Positions 36,375-45,595 of a DNA stretch of 64,000 nucleotides are shown here, one piece after another. This DNA is from an uncultured Campylobacter sp. (GTDB lineage Bacteria; Campylobacterota; Campylobacteria; Campylobacterales; Campylobacteraceae), in NCBI RefSeq assembly GCF_938039205.1, contig NZ_CALHVM010000047.1:1-64000 (forward strand). Reading direction: 5' to 3'. Each line of letters begins with the position of its first letter. Position 1 is the stretch's first letter. The notes below the pieces were generated by a model, which was not told the origin of the DNA, did not search any database, and saw only the letters and a program-made list of their open reading frames with translations. The translations under genes were made by a program, and so were the position numbers.

Positions 36375-37132
36375 TAGACTGGAATACGACTGCCGCAGCG
36401 ATTTACAGGCGTAAATTTGGCGCATTAAAAGGCGTGATAGACGTTGATTTCACGCAGCTTGAGGGGCTTGTGGGGATCGAAAAGCAAAAAGAAGATCTTG
36501 TAGAAAATACGCGAAATTTTTTAGAGGGTAAGGGCGCAAATCACGCGATACTGTGGGGCGCGCGAGGCTGTGGCAAAAGCAGCCTGGTTAAGGCCGTTTT
36601 TACTAAATTTTACCCGGAGGGCTTGCGGCTTATAGAGCTAAAAAACGACGAGCTAGAGATGATACCCGAGATCATTTACGAGATCAGGGATAGCAACTTT
36701 AAATTTATCGTTTTTTGCGACGATCTTAGCTTTGAGACTGGGGACAGGAGCTATAAATTTTTAAAACCCGTGCTTGAAGGCTCGATCGAAAAAGCGCCTA
36801 AAAACGTGCTAGTTTACGCCACATCAAACCGTCGTCACCTGGTTAGCGAGCTAAAAAGCGATAACGAAGGTGCAAAGGTCAGCGAGACTGAGCTGCACTA
36901 TAGCGACGCGGTCGAGGAAAAGATCGCGCTAAGCGATAGATTCGGGCTTTGGCTCAGCTTTTATCAGGGCAGCTTTACGGACTATCTAAAGATCGTGGAT
37001 TTTTATTTTAAAGATTTTACTGGCGACAGAGCCATGCTTCACGAACTAGCTAGGCAATACGCCCAGCTTCGCGCGAGCCGCTCGGGACGCACCGCGAGGC
37101 AGTTTTATCTAAGCTATAAAGATAAAATTTGA
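36371..37132 (+). CDS. AAA+ ATPase, DUF815 family
   Basis: This 253-residue P-loop ATPase has Walker A WGARGCGKSSLVKAVF near residue 66 and a Walker B-like FIVFCDDLSFE. The segment ATSNRRHLVSE and the C-terminal RTARQFYLSYK (RQF) are typical of the DUF815 family, whose cellular role is unknown to me. It overlaps mfd by 4 nt and shares TGATG with ymdB, so it is part of a coupled run with mfd. A repair role is only suggested by this position. Confidence 0.87.
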   Translation: MIDWNTTAAAIYRRKFGALKGVIDVDFTQLEGLVGIEKQKEDLVENTRNFLEGKGANHAILWGARGCGKSSLVKAVFTKFYPEGLRLIELKNDELEMIPEIIYEIRDSNFKFIVFCDDLSFETGDRSYKFLKPVLEGSIEKAPKNVLVYATSNRRHLVSELKSDNEGAKVSETELHYSDAVEEKIALSDRFGLWLSFYQGSFTDYLKIVDFYFKDFTGDRAMLHELARQYAQLRASRSGRTARQFYLSYKDKI

Positions 37133-37947
37133 TGGCAAATTTAACTAGAGTGGGATTTGTCGGCGACATCGTCGGACGCGCTGGACGAAGCGCGGTTATA
37201 CAAAATTTGCCCAAATTTAAGCGCGAGTTCAAGCTTGACTTTATCGTCGCAAACGCCGAAAACGCGAGCGGCGGCTTCGGTCTAACCGCGACAAACGCGC
37301 ACGAGTTGCTAGGCTGTGGTATCGACGCGATCACGGGCGGCAACCACAGCTTTGATAAAAAAGACGTAGTCGCGCTGATGGACGCCCTGCCTATCATCCG
37401 TCCTTACAACCACTTTGCTGGTACGGCCGGGCGCGGCGCGATAAATTTGAGCAAAGAGAGCAAGAGCCTAAGCGTGGTAAATTTGATGGGGCACTACGGC
37501 TTGCCGCATACGAACAACGCCTTTTTGGAGGCCGAGCGCGCACTAGGCGAGTGCGAGAGCGAAAATATCCTAATAGACTTTCACGCCGAGGCCACGAGCG
37601 AGAAAAACGCCTTTTTTAGGCTATTTTGCGGGCGAGTAGGCGCGATAGCCGGCACTCACACGCACGTGGGCACTGATGATCTTCAAATTTTAAACGGCAC
37701 GGCCTACGTGAGCGACGTAGGGCTTAGCGGGGCGTTTGACGGCGTCATCGGTATGGACGCGGAAGCGCCTGTGAAGAGCTTTTTAACGGGACTTAAGCAC
37801 TCGTTTAAGGTAAATGAAAAATGCAGGCGAATCTTTCAAATGGTCGTGTTTGAATTTGACGGCGGACGCTGCACGGATGCCTTTAAGGTCCGCGTGATAG
37901 ACGGCGTTAGCGAGCCTTTGGTGCAGCGAGCGGTTAAATTTATATAA
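37132..37947 (+). CDS. ymdB: YmdB-family metallophosphoesterase
   Basis: The protein matches the TIGR00282/YmdB phosphodiesterase family, which in Bacillus hydrolyses cyclic nucleotides. Metal-binding motifs are GFVGDIVGRAGRSAV at the N-terminus, NAENASGGFG, TGGNHSFDKK and AGTHTHVGTDD. The ATG at 37132, which overlaps the previous stop as TGATG, is chosen over an in-frame TTG one codon earlier. That gives 271 residues. The substrate in this organism is not known. Confidence 0.9.
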   Translation: MANLTRVGFVGDIVGRAGRSAVIQNLPKFKREFKLDFIVANAENASGGFGLTATNAHELLGCGIDAITGGNHSFDKKDVVALMDALPIIRPYNHFAGTAGRGAINLSKESKSLSVVNLMGHYGLPHTNNAFLEAERALGECESENILIDFHAEATSEKNAFFRLFCGRVGAIAGTHTHVGTDDLQILNGTAYVSDVGLSGAFDGVIGMDAEAPVKSFLTGLKHSFKVNEKCRRIFQMVVFEFDGGRCTDAFKVRVIDGVSEPLVQRAVKFI

Positions 37948-38082
37948 ACGAGTTCAAATTTGAGCCACGCAAGGCTAGCGACAGCTTTTACTCAAATTTA
38001 AGCGCGGCGGCGTTTTGGGCGGTAAATTTAAGCAAGAGCCGGGCGTAAAATTTGCTAATAAACAAAGAAAAAAAGGAAAACT

Positions 38083-38751
38083 ATGGATAGCACGCAGCTT
38101 TTTTTGGCACTAAAAAACGCGGGCGTAAAGGCTGACGCAGACGACCCTCTTTGGTGGCCAAATGCCGGCACCTTCGAGGTCGTGGTCGGCGCCGTTTTGA
38201 TACAAAATACCAACTGGAAAAACGCAGACAAAGCGCTAAATAATCTAAAAAACGCAAATTTGATGAGCGTGGAGGGCATCGTAAAAAAACCCGCGGCCGA
38301 GCTAGCCTTGCTCATAAAACCAAGCGGCTTTTATAACACCAAAGCAAAACGCCTAAAAACGCTTTGCGATGCGATTTTTAAAAAATTCGGCGATTTTGAA
38401 AATTTCAAAGAAAACGTAAGCCGCGAGTGGCTGCTTGGCGTCAAAGGCATCGGCGCGGAGACCTGCGACGCGGTGCTTTGCTACGCGTGCGGACGCGACG
38501 TGATGGTCGTTGATAGCTACGCTTTGCGGATTTTGAGCTTTTTTGGGTATGAGTTTGAAAGCTACGACGAGGCGCAGGAGTGGCTAGAGGCCGTAGATAG
38601 CGAGCAGATTTGCAAAGCCTACGGACGCGAGCTGGATATGAATGAAATTTACGCCAAATTTCACGGCAAGATAGTGGAGTTTTGCAAGGCGCACTTTAAC
38701 GGAAAGAGGCTAGACGAAGCAGGCGAAGAGATACTAAAATCCATAAAATAG
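38083..38751 (+). CDS. 3-methyladenine DNA glycosylase MagIII-like
   Basis: This 222-residue helix-hairpin-helix GPD protein resembles Helicobacter pylori MagIII, which removes 3-methyladenine. Seen are LWWPNAGTFEVVVGAVLIQN, IKPSGFYNTKAKRL, the hairpin WLLGVKGIGAETCDAVLCYA, and MVVDSYALRIL with the catalytic Asp. It lacks the four-cysteine iron-sulphur cluster of endonuclease III, which supports MagIII over Nth. It lies 8 bp upstream of the sugar aminotransferase gene and 135 bp after ymdB. Confidence 0.87.
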   Translation: MDSTQLFLALKNAGVKADADDPLWWPNAGTFEVVVGAVLIQNTNWKNADKALNNLKNANLMSVEGIVKKPAAELALLIKPSGFYNTKAKRLKTLCDAIFKKFGDFENFKENVSREWLLGVKGIGAETCDAVLCYACGRDVMVVDSYALRILSFFGYEFESYDEAQEWLEAVDSEQICKAYGRELDMNEIYAKFHGKIVEFCKAHFNGKRLDEAGEEILKSIK

Positions 38752-38759
38752 GAGCAAAG

Positions 38760-39845
38760 ATGAAGATAAATTTTATAAATTTACAAGCTCAGTATCAAAA
38801 ATACAAAAACGAAATCGACGAGCAGATCAAAGAGGTGCTAGATAGCTCGGTCTATATCGGCGGCAAGGTCGGCGAGCTGGAGGAAAATCTAGCTAAATTT
38901 AGCGGCGCAAAGCACGCTATAGCTTGCAGTAGCGGCACGGACGCGCTGCTGCTCGCCTTTATGGCGCTTGATATAAAGCCCGGCGACGAGGTCATCACGA
39001 CGCCTTTTACCTTTATCGCGACGGCCGAGATGATAGCGTTTCTGGGCGCAAAGCCAGTGTTCGTCGATATCGACGAGAGGACGTATAACATCGATCCAAA
39101 TTTGATCGAAGCAAAGATCACGCCAAAGACCAAGGCTATCGTGCCGGTGTCGCTTTTTGGGCAGGCAGCCGATATGGCGGCGATAAATACTATCGCGCAA
39201 AAGTACGGTCTAGCCGTTATCGAGGACGCCGCGCAAAGCTTTGGTGCGAGCCAAAACGGCGTAAAATCCTGCAACCTCTCGCGCATCGCTACGACCTCGT
39301 TTTTCCCGGCTAAGCCGCTTGGCTGCTACGGCGATGGCGGAGCGATATTTACGGACGACGACGCCCTAAACGAAAAGATACGCATCCTACTAAATCACGG
39401 CCAGTCCGAGCGCTACATCCACAAATACGTCGGCATAAACGGCAGACTCGACGCCATCCAGGCGGGCATTTTAAACGTCAAGCTAAAATACCTTGACGCC
39501 GAAATCGCAAAACGCCAAGAGATCGCTGTGCGGTATTCTTGCGAGCTAAAGGGCGTCGTAGCACCTTTTGTCGCACAGGGCAACGTCTCGGCGTGGGCGC
39601 AGTACTGCATCCGCGTAAAAGATAGGGCGAAGATGCTAGAAATCTGCGCGCAAAAAGGCGTGCCGACGGGAGTTTATTACCCCGTACCGCTGCATTTGCA
39701 AGAGGTGTTCAAAGGTCTTGGCTACAAGCGGGGAGATTTTGCCGTGAGCGAGGCTGTAGCGCACGATATAATGGCGCTGCCGATGTCTGCGTTTGTGACC
39801 AAAGAGGAGCAAGACTACGTCATCGAGGTTATAAATAATGCTTAA
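38760..39845 (+). CDS. DegT/DnrJ/EryC1-family sugar aminotransferase, WbpE-like
   Basis: This PLP enzyme of 361 residues transfers an amino group to a nucleotide-linked keto-sugar. The PLP lysine is in SFFPAKPLGCYGDGGAIF, and the DAAQSFGAS aspartate segment is present. Similarity along the length, including EVITTPFTFIATAEMI and RTYNIDPNLIEAKITPKTKA, is closest in my memory to Pseudomonas WbpE, which makes UDP-GlcNAc3NA. It overlaps the Gfo/Idh oxidoreductase gene by 8 nt; the two could form a WbpB/WbpE pair. No acetyltransferase of WbpD type or glycosyltransferase is adjacent, so the final sugar is unknown. Confidence 0.88.
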   Translation: MKINFINLQAQYQKYKNEIDEQIKEVLDSSVYIGGKVGELEENLAKFSGAKHAIACSSGTDALLLAFMALDIKPGDEVITTPFTFIATAEMIAFLGAKPVFVDIDERTYNIDPNLIEAKITPKTKAIVPVSLFGQAADMAAINTIAQKYGLAVIEDAAQSFGASQNGVKSCNLSRIATTSFFPAKPLGCYGDGGAIFTDDDALNEKIRILLNHGQSERYIHKYVGINGRLDAIQAGILNVKLKYLDAEIAKRQEIAVRYSCELKGVVAPFVAQGNVSAWAQYCIRVKDRAKMLEICAQKGVPTGVYYPVPLHLQEVFKGLGYKRGDFAVSEAVAHDIMALPMSAFVTKEEQDYVIEVINNA

Positions 39846-40731
39846 ATTTGCGCTCATAGGTCTTGGCGTCATGGGTAAAAACCACTACCGCGCGCTACAA
39901 AACGTTGCTGGCGTGCAGATAGCAGCGCTTTGCGATCCGTTTTGCAAGGAAAATTTCGCGCATAAAATTTACTTGGGTCTTGACGAGATGCTAGAGAGTG
40001 AAAATTTAGACGCCGCCGTCATCGCTACGCCGACCTCGTTACATAAAGAAGCGGCGCTAAAATGCATGCGAAAGGGACTAAATTTGCTTATCGAAAAGCC
40101 CGTTTGCGCAAATGCCTCAGACGCTCAAATTTTACTAGGGGAAGCGCAAAATAGAAATTTAAAAGTAGCAGTCGGGCACGTAGAGCGCTTTAACCCAGCG
40201 ATCGCGGCGCTAAAAAAAGAGCTAGCAAACGAGGAAATTTACAGCGTGCAAATAACTAGAAACGCGCCATTTCCGCAGCGAATCACGGATGTTGGGATAC
40301 TGGCCGATCTAGCCGTGCATGATATAGATCTGATTAGATTTTTAAGCGGCAAAGAGATAAAAAGTGCGGATATAAAAAGCTCGCGCAAAATCCACGCTAA
40401 ATTTGAAGATAACGCGATTTTGTCGTTTGAGCTTGAGGGCGAGATAACGGCTCTCATCGCTACTAGCTGGCTAGCGCACAGACGCAAAAGAACGGTCGAG
40501 GTCGCGTGCAAAGGGGCGGTTTACGAGGCTGATTTGCTAAATCAGAGCCTTGTTAAATTTAGCGAATTTGACGCAAGCGCGTGCAAAATGCAAAATATAT
40601 TCGTCAAAAGAACCGATCCGCTAACAAGCGAGCTAGAGGACTTCGTGCGTCTTTTAAGTGGCGAGCAAAGCTCGGGAGCAAGTATAAAGGATAGCCTAAA
40701 AACGCTAAAAATCATAGAGAGTGCGAGCTAA
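39838..40731 (+). CDS. Gfo/Idh/MocA-family oxidoreductase
   Basis: An N-terminal Rossmann fold begins FALIGLGVMGKNHYRAL. The family motif EKP occurs in NLLIEKPVCANASDAQ, and the catalytic-type VHDIDLIRFL histidine follows. At 297 residues it is slightly shorter than WbpB (about 316). Its overlap with the WbpE-like aminotransferase suggests it makes the 3-keto UDP-sugar that the aminotransferase uses. This pairing is inference from context and known O-antigen pathways. Confidence 0.86.
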   Translation: MLKFALIGLGVMGKNHYRALQNVAGVQIAALCDPFCKENFAHKIYLGLDEMLESENLDAAVIATPTSLHKEAALKCMRKGLNLLIEKPVCANASDAQILLGEAQNRNLKVAVGHVERFNPAIAALKKELANEEIYSVQITRNAPFPQRITDVGILADLAVHDIDLIRFLSGKEIKSADIKSSRKIHAKFEDNAILSFELEGEITALIATSWLAHRRKRTVEVACKGAVYEADLLNQSLVKFSEFDASACKMQNIFVKRTDPLTSELEDFVRLLSGEQSSGASIKDSLKTLKIIESAS

Positions 40732-40832
40732 ATTTTAGTCTGAAATATAAAAGAAAATTTATTTTTTTATATTTTATTTATATTTATGGAAAAAGAAGTT
40801 ATTATTACACGATTTTTTCAAAAGGAGTCTAA

Positions 40833-41744
40833 ATGATATATGAAAACATCGTTCAAACCATCGGTAAAACCCCGATCGTAAAGATAAACAGCGTGCGCGA
40901 AGAGGGCATGGCTGAAATTTATGCAAAGCTTGAGTTTTTTAACCCGGGAGGATCGGTAAAAGATAGAATCGCCGCAAGTATGATCCTTGGAATGCAAAAA
41001 GAGGGCACGCTAAAAAAAGGCGACATCATCGTAGAGCCTACTAGCGGTAATACCGGTATCGGCGTAGCTATGGTCGGCGCGGCGCTAGGATACAAGGTTG
41101 TGCTAGTGATGCCTGAAACCATGAGTATAGAAAGACGCAAGCTGCAAAAGGCCTACGGCGCGGAGCTAGTACTAACTGAGGGCGCAAAGGGTATGAAAGG
41201 CGCGATCGAAAAAGCAAGCGAGCTCGTGCGAGAAAAAGGCTATGTGATGCTAAGTCAATTTGAAAACAAATTTAACCCGCAGGCTCACGAGCTAACGACG
41301 GCAAAAGAGATCATGGACGACTTTAAAGAGCTTGACGCGTTCGTGGCGGGCGTAGGAACGGGCGGCACGCTAAGCGGCACGGCAAGAGCGCTAAAAGCAA
41401 ACGGCTATAAAACTAAAATCGTAGCCGTCGAACCAAACGACTCTGCCGTGATCTCTGGCGAAAAACCGGGTCCGCATAAGATCCAAGGTATCGGCGCGGG
41501 CTTTATCCCGGCTACGCTTGATACCGCCTATATCGACGAGATAGAGCGCGTGGATAACGATGAGGCCTTTGAGGCGGCTAGAAAGCTGGCTAAAGAGGAG
41601 GGTATCTTGCTGGGTATCTCGGGCGGCGCGGCTTTGGCGGCTGCAGTAAAGGTTGCAAAGAGACTAGGTAAGGGCAAAAAGGTGCTTTTCATAGCTCCTG
41701 ATAACGGCGAGAGGTATCTTAGTACCCCGCTTTACGAGGCGTGA
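40833..41744 (+). CDS. cysK: cysteine synthase A (O-acetylserine sulfhydrylase)
   Basis: CysK makes cysteine from O-acetylserine and sulphide. The PLP lysine lies in FFNPGGSVKDRIA, the substrate loop is PTSGNTGIGVAMV, and the phosphate-binding loop is GVGTGGTLSGTARAL. The length is 303 residues, normal. AAGGAG precedes the ATG. An AT-rich region of 100 bp lies upstream and probably holds the promoter. cysE follows after 1 bp, so the two enzymes of cysteine synthesis form one unit. Confidence 0.96.
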   Translation: MIYENIVQTIGKTPIVKINSVREEGMAEIYAKLEFFNPGGSVKDRIAASMILGMQKEGTLKKGDIIVEPTSGNTGIGVAMVGAALGYKVVLVMPETMSIERRKLQKAYGAELVLTEGAKGMKGAIEKASELVREKGYVMLSQFENKFNPQAHELTTAKEIMDDFKELDAFVAGVGTGGTLSGTARALKANGYKTKIVAVEPNDSAVISGEKPGPHKIQGIGAGFIPATLDTAYIDEIERVDNDEAFEAARKLAKEEGILLGISGGAALAAAVKVAKRLGKGKKVLFIAPDNGERYLSTPLYEA

Positions 41745-41745
41745 T

Positions 41746-42291
41746 TTGGGACTGATAGCCGAACTAAACGAACTAGTCGCGACCGTACGCGAAAAAGACC
41801 CGTCGGTAGCCTCGTGCTGCTACGGGGCTATCCTCGTCAACACCCCCGGCATCCATGCCGTCGTTTTTCATAGACTCGCGCATTTTTTACACGTTAAAAA
41901 GTGGCGATTTACGGCGCGCTTTGTCTCGCAGATGTCGCGTTTTTTAACTGGCATCGAGATACATCCGGGCGCCAAGATCGGTAGGCGGCTTTTTATCGAT
42001 CACGGCATGGGCGTAGTTATCGGCGAGACGGCTGAGGTGGGCGACGATGTACTGATATATCATCAAGTAACTCTGGGCGGCACGGGCAAAGAGTGCTGCA
42101 AGCGTCACCCGACCGTAAAAAACGGCGTCACGATAGCAGCCGGCGCAAAGGTGCTAGGGAACATCCTAATCGGCGAAAACGCAAAAATAGGCGCAAACTC
42201 GGTAGTGCTAAAAGACGTGCCAGATAACGCCACGGTTGTAGGCATCCCCGCTAGGATCGTGCGGATAAACGGCGAACGAGTCGGCGAGTAG
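41746..42291 (+). CDS. cysE: serine O-acetyltransferase
   Basis: CysE makes O-acetylserine for CysK. The left-handed beta-helix shows hexapeptide repeats with GAKIGRRLFIDHGMGVVIGETAEVGDDV and the conserved HQVTLGGTGKE. At 181 residues it is a short form that lacks much of the N-terminal domain of the E. coli enzyme, as in many bacteria. The start is TTG with GAGG about 6 nt upstream, overlapping the cysK 3' end. Confidence 0.95.
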   Translation: MGLIAELNELVATVREKDPSVASCCYGAILVNTPGIHAVVFHRLAHFLHVKKWRFTARFVSQMSRFLTGIEIHPGAKIGRRLFIDHGMGVVIGETAEVGDDVLIYHQVTLGGTGKECCKRHPTVKNGVTIAAGAKVLGNILIGENAKIGANSVVLKDVPDNATVVGIPARIVRINGERVGE

Positions 42292-42432
42292 GTCAAATTT
42301 GTGCCGGCTCAAACTTTTTTATTTCATCAAATTTTAAAATTTAAATAAACGGCGAGAGTGAAATTCGGCAAATTTAAAAGGCTGATTTTTTAGTTTTTGA
42401 GTAGTGGAATTGACGCCAAATTTGAGCTAAAT

Positions 42433-43368
42433 TTACTCCTCAAATATTGGAAGTTTCGGCTCTTTTGCTTTTTGTGTTTTACTGCCGACGTTTAAATTTT
42501 GCGCATCATTCGCGGCGCTCAAATTTTTATTATCGTCAAATTTATCAGCCTGCACAGCACCGTCAAATTTGGCCGGCTCGCCGGCTTCATTCGTCGTGAT
42601 TTTTAGTCGCTTCATCGTCTTGGCTGATTTGCTAAACTCTATTAGATCCTCGGTTGTCTTTACTTCGCTCGGGAGTTTTTGCAGTGAATATTTAAAAATT
42701 TCAGCCGCCGCGATAGCGTCGCTTAGGGCTCTATGATGGGTATTATCGATGCCTAAAATTTCTTTTAGCGTGCCTAGGCCGTATTTTGGCGAGGCGATGG
42801 TGCGGCGGGCTAGGTCTATCGTGCAGAGCTTGCGGTTTAGTAGCTCGCCGTATCCCAGCGCTTCTAGCGTCGCGCTGATAAATCCGTAGTCAAAGTGAAC
42901 GTTGTGCGCCACAAAAACGCTTTGACCCAGAAAAACCTTAAACTGCTCCATGACGAAGGCTAGGCTGGGTGCGTTTTTTAGGTGTTCTGCGGTGATTCCC
43001 GTTAGTTCGCTGATATTTTCCGGGACGTATGGCGCGTACACGAATGTTTCAAATTTGCCGATTATTTCGCCGTTTTGTAGCTTTAGCGCACCGATTTCGA
43101 TGATCTGGCCGCTATTTATGCCGCCGCTAGTTTCTATATCTACGACGCAAAAAATTTGATCTTTTATCTCTTTGCGACGAGTTTTTAGCTCGATTTGGTT
43201 TTTTGCGGTACGGGTTATATCAAGCCCCAGCGCGCGCCACATCTGCACGTCGCGAACATCAAAAAGCTCGGAGTATTCGTCCATTTGCTTGGTCGCAGCG
43301 ACAAAGTCCGCGTAGGCTATGTTTCGTTTGGCGATGACGGCGAGTAGGGCTTCGAAATCTTGGTTCAA
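42433..43368 (-). CDS. dnaQ: DnaQ-like 3'-5' exonuclease (DNA pol III epsilon family)
   Basis: The DEDDh exonuclease core has Exo I FCVVDIETSGG, Exo II AHNVHFDYGFI and Exo III HHRALSDAIAAAEIF. It occupies about residues 70-235 of 311. The N-terminal 60 residues and a C-terminal tail rich in Lys, Asn and Asp are extra. The tail lacks an obvious clamp or alpha-binding motif, so it could be a replicative proofreader or a stand-alone exonuclease. It overlaps rpe by 4 nt, the same order as in C. jejuni. Confidence 0.88.
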   Translation of the reverse strand: MNQDFEALLAVIAKRNIAYADFVAATKQMDEYSELFDVRDVQMWRALGLDITRTAKNQIELKTRRKEIKDQIFCVVDIETSGGINSGQIIEIGALKLQNGEIIGKFETFVYAPYVPENISELTGITAEHLKNAPSLAFVMEQFKVFLGQSVFVAHNVHFDYGFISATLEALGYGELLNRKLCTIDLARRTIASPKYGLGTLKEILGIDNTHHRALSDAIAAAEIFKYSLQKLPSEVKTTEDLIEFSKSAKTMKRLKITTNEAGEPAKFDGAVQADKFDDNKNLSAANDAQNLNVGSKTQKAKEPKLPIFEE

Positions 43369-44012
43369 AACTCGAGCTTTAGCGAGCGGATAGAGTGCTC
43401 GTATGAATTTGACGAAAATATATAACTGCCCGCTACGACGATATCTACGCCTGCCTCATCTAGCTGCGCGACGTTTAGTCCCGTCACGCCGCCGTCCACC
43501 TCGATCATGCATTTTGCGTTTTTACGCTCGATCATTTCGCGTAAGCTGCGGGCTTTTTCAAGTACCGAAGGGATAAATTTTTGCCCGCCAAATCCTGGAT
43601 TTACACTCATTAGTAGCACCATGTCGACTTCGTTTACGATGTGCTCGATCGCCCAGACCGGAGTATGCGGGTTTAGTACGATTGCAGGCCCCGTGCCGTG
43701 GCTACGGATGTGATCGATTAGACGCAAAGGATGCTTTTCCTCCTCGATGTGAAAGCTTAAAAATTTAGGCTTCAGAGGTAAAAAAAGATCGGCGAAAAAG
43801 GTGTTGTTTTGAACCATTAGGTGGATGTCTAGCGGCTTTGTAGCGGCTTTTGCGACGGCATTTACTACGACGGGGCCGATAGTTAAATTTGGCACGAAAT
43901 GCCCGTCCATCACGTCGACATGCACAAGATCGGCACCAGCCTCGCAGATGGCCTCGATCTCGGCTCTTAAATTTCCAAAATCAGCCGATAAAATACTCGG
44001 TGCTACGTACAT
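43365..44012 (-). CDS. rpe: ribulose-phosphate 3-epimerase
   Basis: Rpe interconverts ribulose-5-phosphate and xylulose-5-phosphate. Conserved segments are the start VAPSILSADFGNL, HVDVMDGHFVPNLTIGP, LDIHLMVQN, the MSVNPGFGGQKF loop and IEVDGGVTG. The 215-residue length is normal. It lies 11 bp downstream of the STAS/CheX-like gene and overlaps dnaQ. Confidence 0.97.
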   Translation of the reverse strand: MYVAPSILSADFGNLRAEIEAICEAGADLVHVDVMDGHFVPNLTIGPVVVNAVAKAATKPLDIHLMVQNNTFFADLFLPLKPKFLSFHIEEEKHPLRLIDHIRSHGTGPAIVLNPHTPVWAIEHIVNEVDMVLLMSVNPGFGGQKFIPSVLEKARSLREMIERKNAKCMIEVDGGVTGLNVAQLDEAGVDIVVAGSYIFSSNSYEHSIRSLKLEF

Positions 44013-44023
44013 TTGATTGTCCT

Positions 44024-45382
44024 TTATTTGCTTAGAAAAAATATCGCGTCCATGCCGTCTATATCGAGTCGCACGAGGGCGCCTTTGTTTTTTTTGTCTT
44101 CGTCTTTAATCTCTTCAAAGACGTGCGGCAAGGTGAAATTCGCCTCTATCTTTTGACTCTTTAACCACGCTTCGATGCGGTCGGATATAACGCTAAGCAG
44201 GTCTGCATAGGCCTCGATCATGCTTGCGTCGCTACCTTCTTGAAGCAAAATTTTGCAGATTTTATAAACGGCGTTTTTTTCGACGCAGAGGATAAATTTG
44301 GCATTTGTCTCGCCGTAAAACGCTACCGAGCCCATGCAAAATTTCTCCTCGTCGCAGCTAAAATTTGTTATCTCGGTACTCTTGCGAGAAATAGGCAAAT
44401 TTGACAAAGACGCTAGCGTGTCCATCACTACTTTTAAGATATCCGGTAAAAGATCTATTAACTCTTTGGTTATGTTTTTAGGTTTTTCGTCTTCTATACT
44501 GCCGCCGCCTTCTATCGTCGCGTCGTCATTGAAAAAATCCTGGATCGTATCGTAAAGTAGTATCCCGCAGTCCTCTAAATCATGAAGTAAGGCTTTTGAG
44601 ACGTTGGATTTTTTTAGTCCGCACATAGCTATAGTTGCGCCACTATCGGCACACTCCATCGCAAGTTTTGCTAAAAACGACACGCCGTGAATATTTATAA
44701 AACTTGATTTTTTCATATCAAAAACAAAAAATTTAAAGCCGATTTTTAGCGATTGCAGGAAACTTTTATAAGCAAATTTGTCTGCAAATTCTGAGTCGAT
44801 AAAGCCGTTTATCTCGTAAACGACGACGTTTTCTTTAAGGGTAGTGGATAATTCTTTTTTGTTTGATTTTATGTCGGTTAGGCGGATGGCGCACTCGAAA
44901 TCTTTATGTAAACGGTTAAATTCTTCCTCGTCTTTTGCGATAACCGGTTTGTATCCGCGCCCTGATAATGTTAGCGCAATCTGGCGTTTTTGCTCGGTAT
45001 CGGCGTTAAAAACGATGATTTGTTTGTTTTCCGATTCAAACTTCCCCCAAAATAAAAGCGCAACGCTGAGCGTCTCAAAAAAAGATAAATTTAAAACGTC
45101 TTTAGACATTCTTTTTAGGGCTTTAAATTTTATCTCATTGTAGTCGCAAAAACCTATATCGGCGTCATTTTCCTTTGTTATTCTTGAGACGGATTCAAGG
45201 ATTAGATTAAAGCCTACCTTATTAAAATAAACGGTATTTTTAAGCGATATTAGGATATGACGTGGAGCTTTTTGGCGTAGATATTTTATATTTGCGTCGC
45301 TGATTTCATATTTATCGATATCGCCGTCTAAAAAGCCGGAAGGATAAAATATAGCTACGTCGTCTTTAAAATCTAATCTCAT
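44024..45382 (-). CDS. STAS/CheX-like multidomain protein of unknown function
   Basis: I do not know a named family for this 452-residue soluble protein. By eye it has a STAS-like domain (about 1-110), a receiver-like alpha/beta segment (about 119-170, KQIIVFNADTEQKRQIALTL), a second STAS-like domain (about 183-285) and a C-terminal CheX/CheC-like domain (about 305-452) with AFYGETNAKFILCV and IEAYADLLSVISDRIEAWL. Both STAS loops lack the usual phosphorylated Ser (LKNTVYFNKVG and KSSFINIHG in place of the DSSG type). The CheX-like part has a Glu/Asp-rich helix, but the E..N phosphatase pair is not clear. It is the first gene of the rpe-dnaQ operon. A role in chemotaxis or stress signalling is only a guess. 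Confidence 0.8.
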   Translation of the reverse strand: MRLDFKDDVAIFYPSGFLDGDIDKYEISDANIKYLRQKAPRHILISLKNTVYFNKVGFNLILESVSRITKENDADIGFCDYNEIKFKALKRMSKDVLNLSFFETLSVALLFWGKFESENKQIIVFNADTEQKRQIALTLSGRGYKPVIAKDEEEFNRLHKDFECAIRLTDIKSNKKELSTTLKENVVVYEINGFIDSEFADKFAYKSFLQSLKIGFKFFVFDMKKSSFINIHGVSFLAKLAMECADSGATIAMCGLKKSNVSKALLHDLEDCGILLYDTIQDFFNDDATIEGGGSIEDEKPKNITKELIDLLPDILKVVMDTLASLSNLPISRKSTEITNFSCDEEKFCMGSVAFYGETNAKFILCVEKNAVYKICKILLQEGSDASMIEAYADLLSVISDRIEAWLKSQKIEANFTLPHVFEEIKDEDKKNKGALVRLDIDGMDAIFFLSK

Positions 45383-45556
45383 AAGATAAAAGAATTTCCT
45401 AAAAAAAATGATATTTTTTACGTAAATCGAGCCGGTAATTTTTTAAAATTTAACCGTGTTTAAATTTTGTTATTTTAGCTTTTTTATCCATAAATTCAGT
45501 TTAAAAACTAACGCGTTTGTAAAAGCGGCTTTAAGCTTTTATTTTGTTTATTTTGG

Positions 45557-45562
45557 ATAAAA
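45557..45562 (+). promoter_or_regulatory. likely -10 element for rpmB
   Basis: TAAAAT in TTTTGGATAAAATC, preceded by T-rich sequence as is common in Campylobacter promoters, lies 34 nt before the rpmB start. The STAS/CheX-like gene starts divergently 213 bp away. Confidence 0.45.
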
Positions 45563-45595
45563 TCAGCAGAAATTTTTATTTTCAAGGAAACAAAT

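Noticed and set aside
38083..38751. Endonuclease III (nth) as identity for this gene
   Set aside because: The C-terminal four-cysteine iron-sulphur cluster is missing and the sequence matches the MagIII pattern better.
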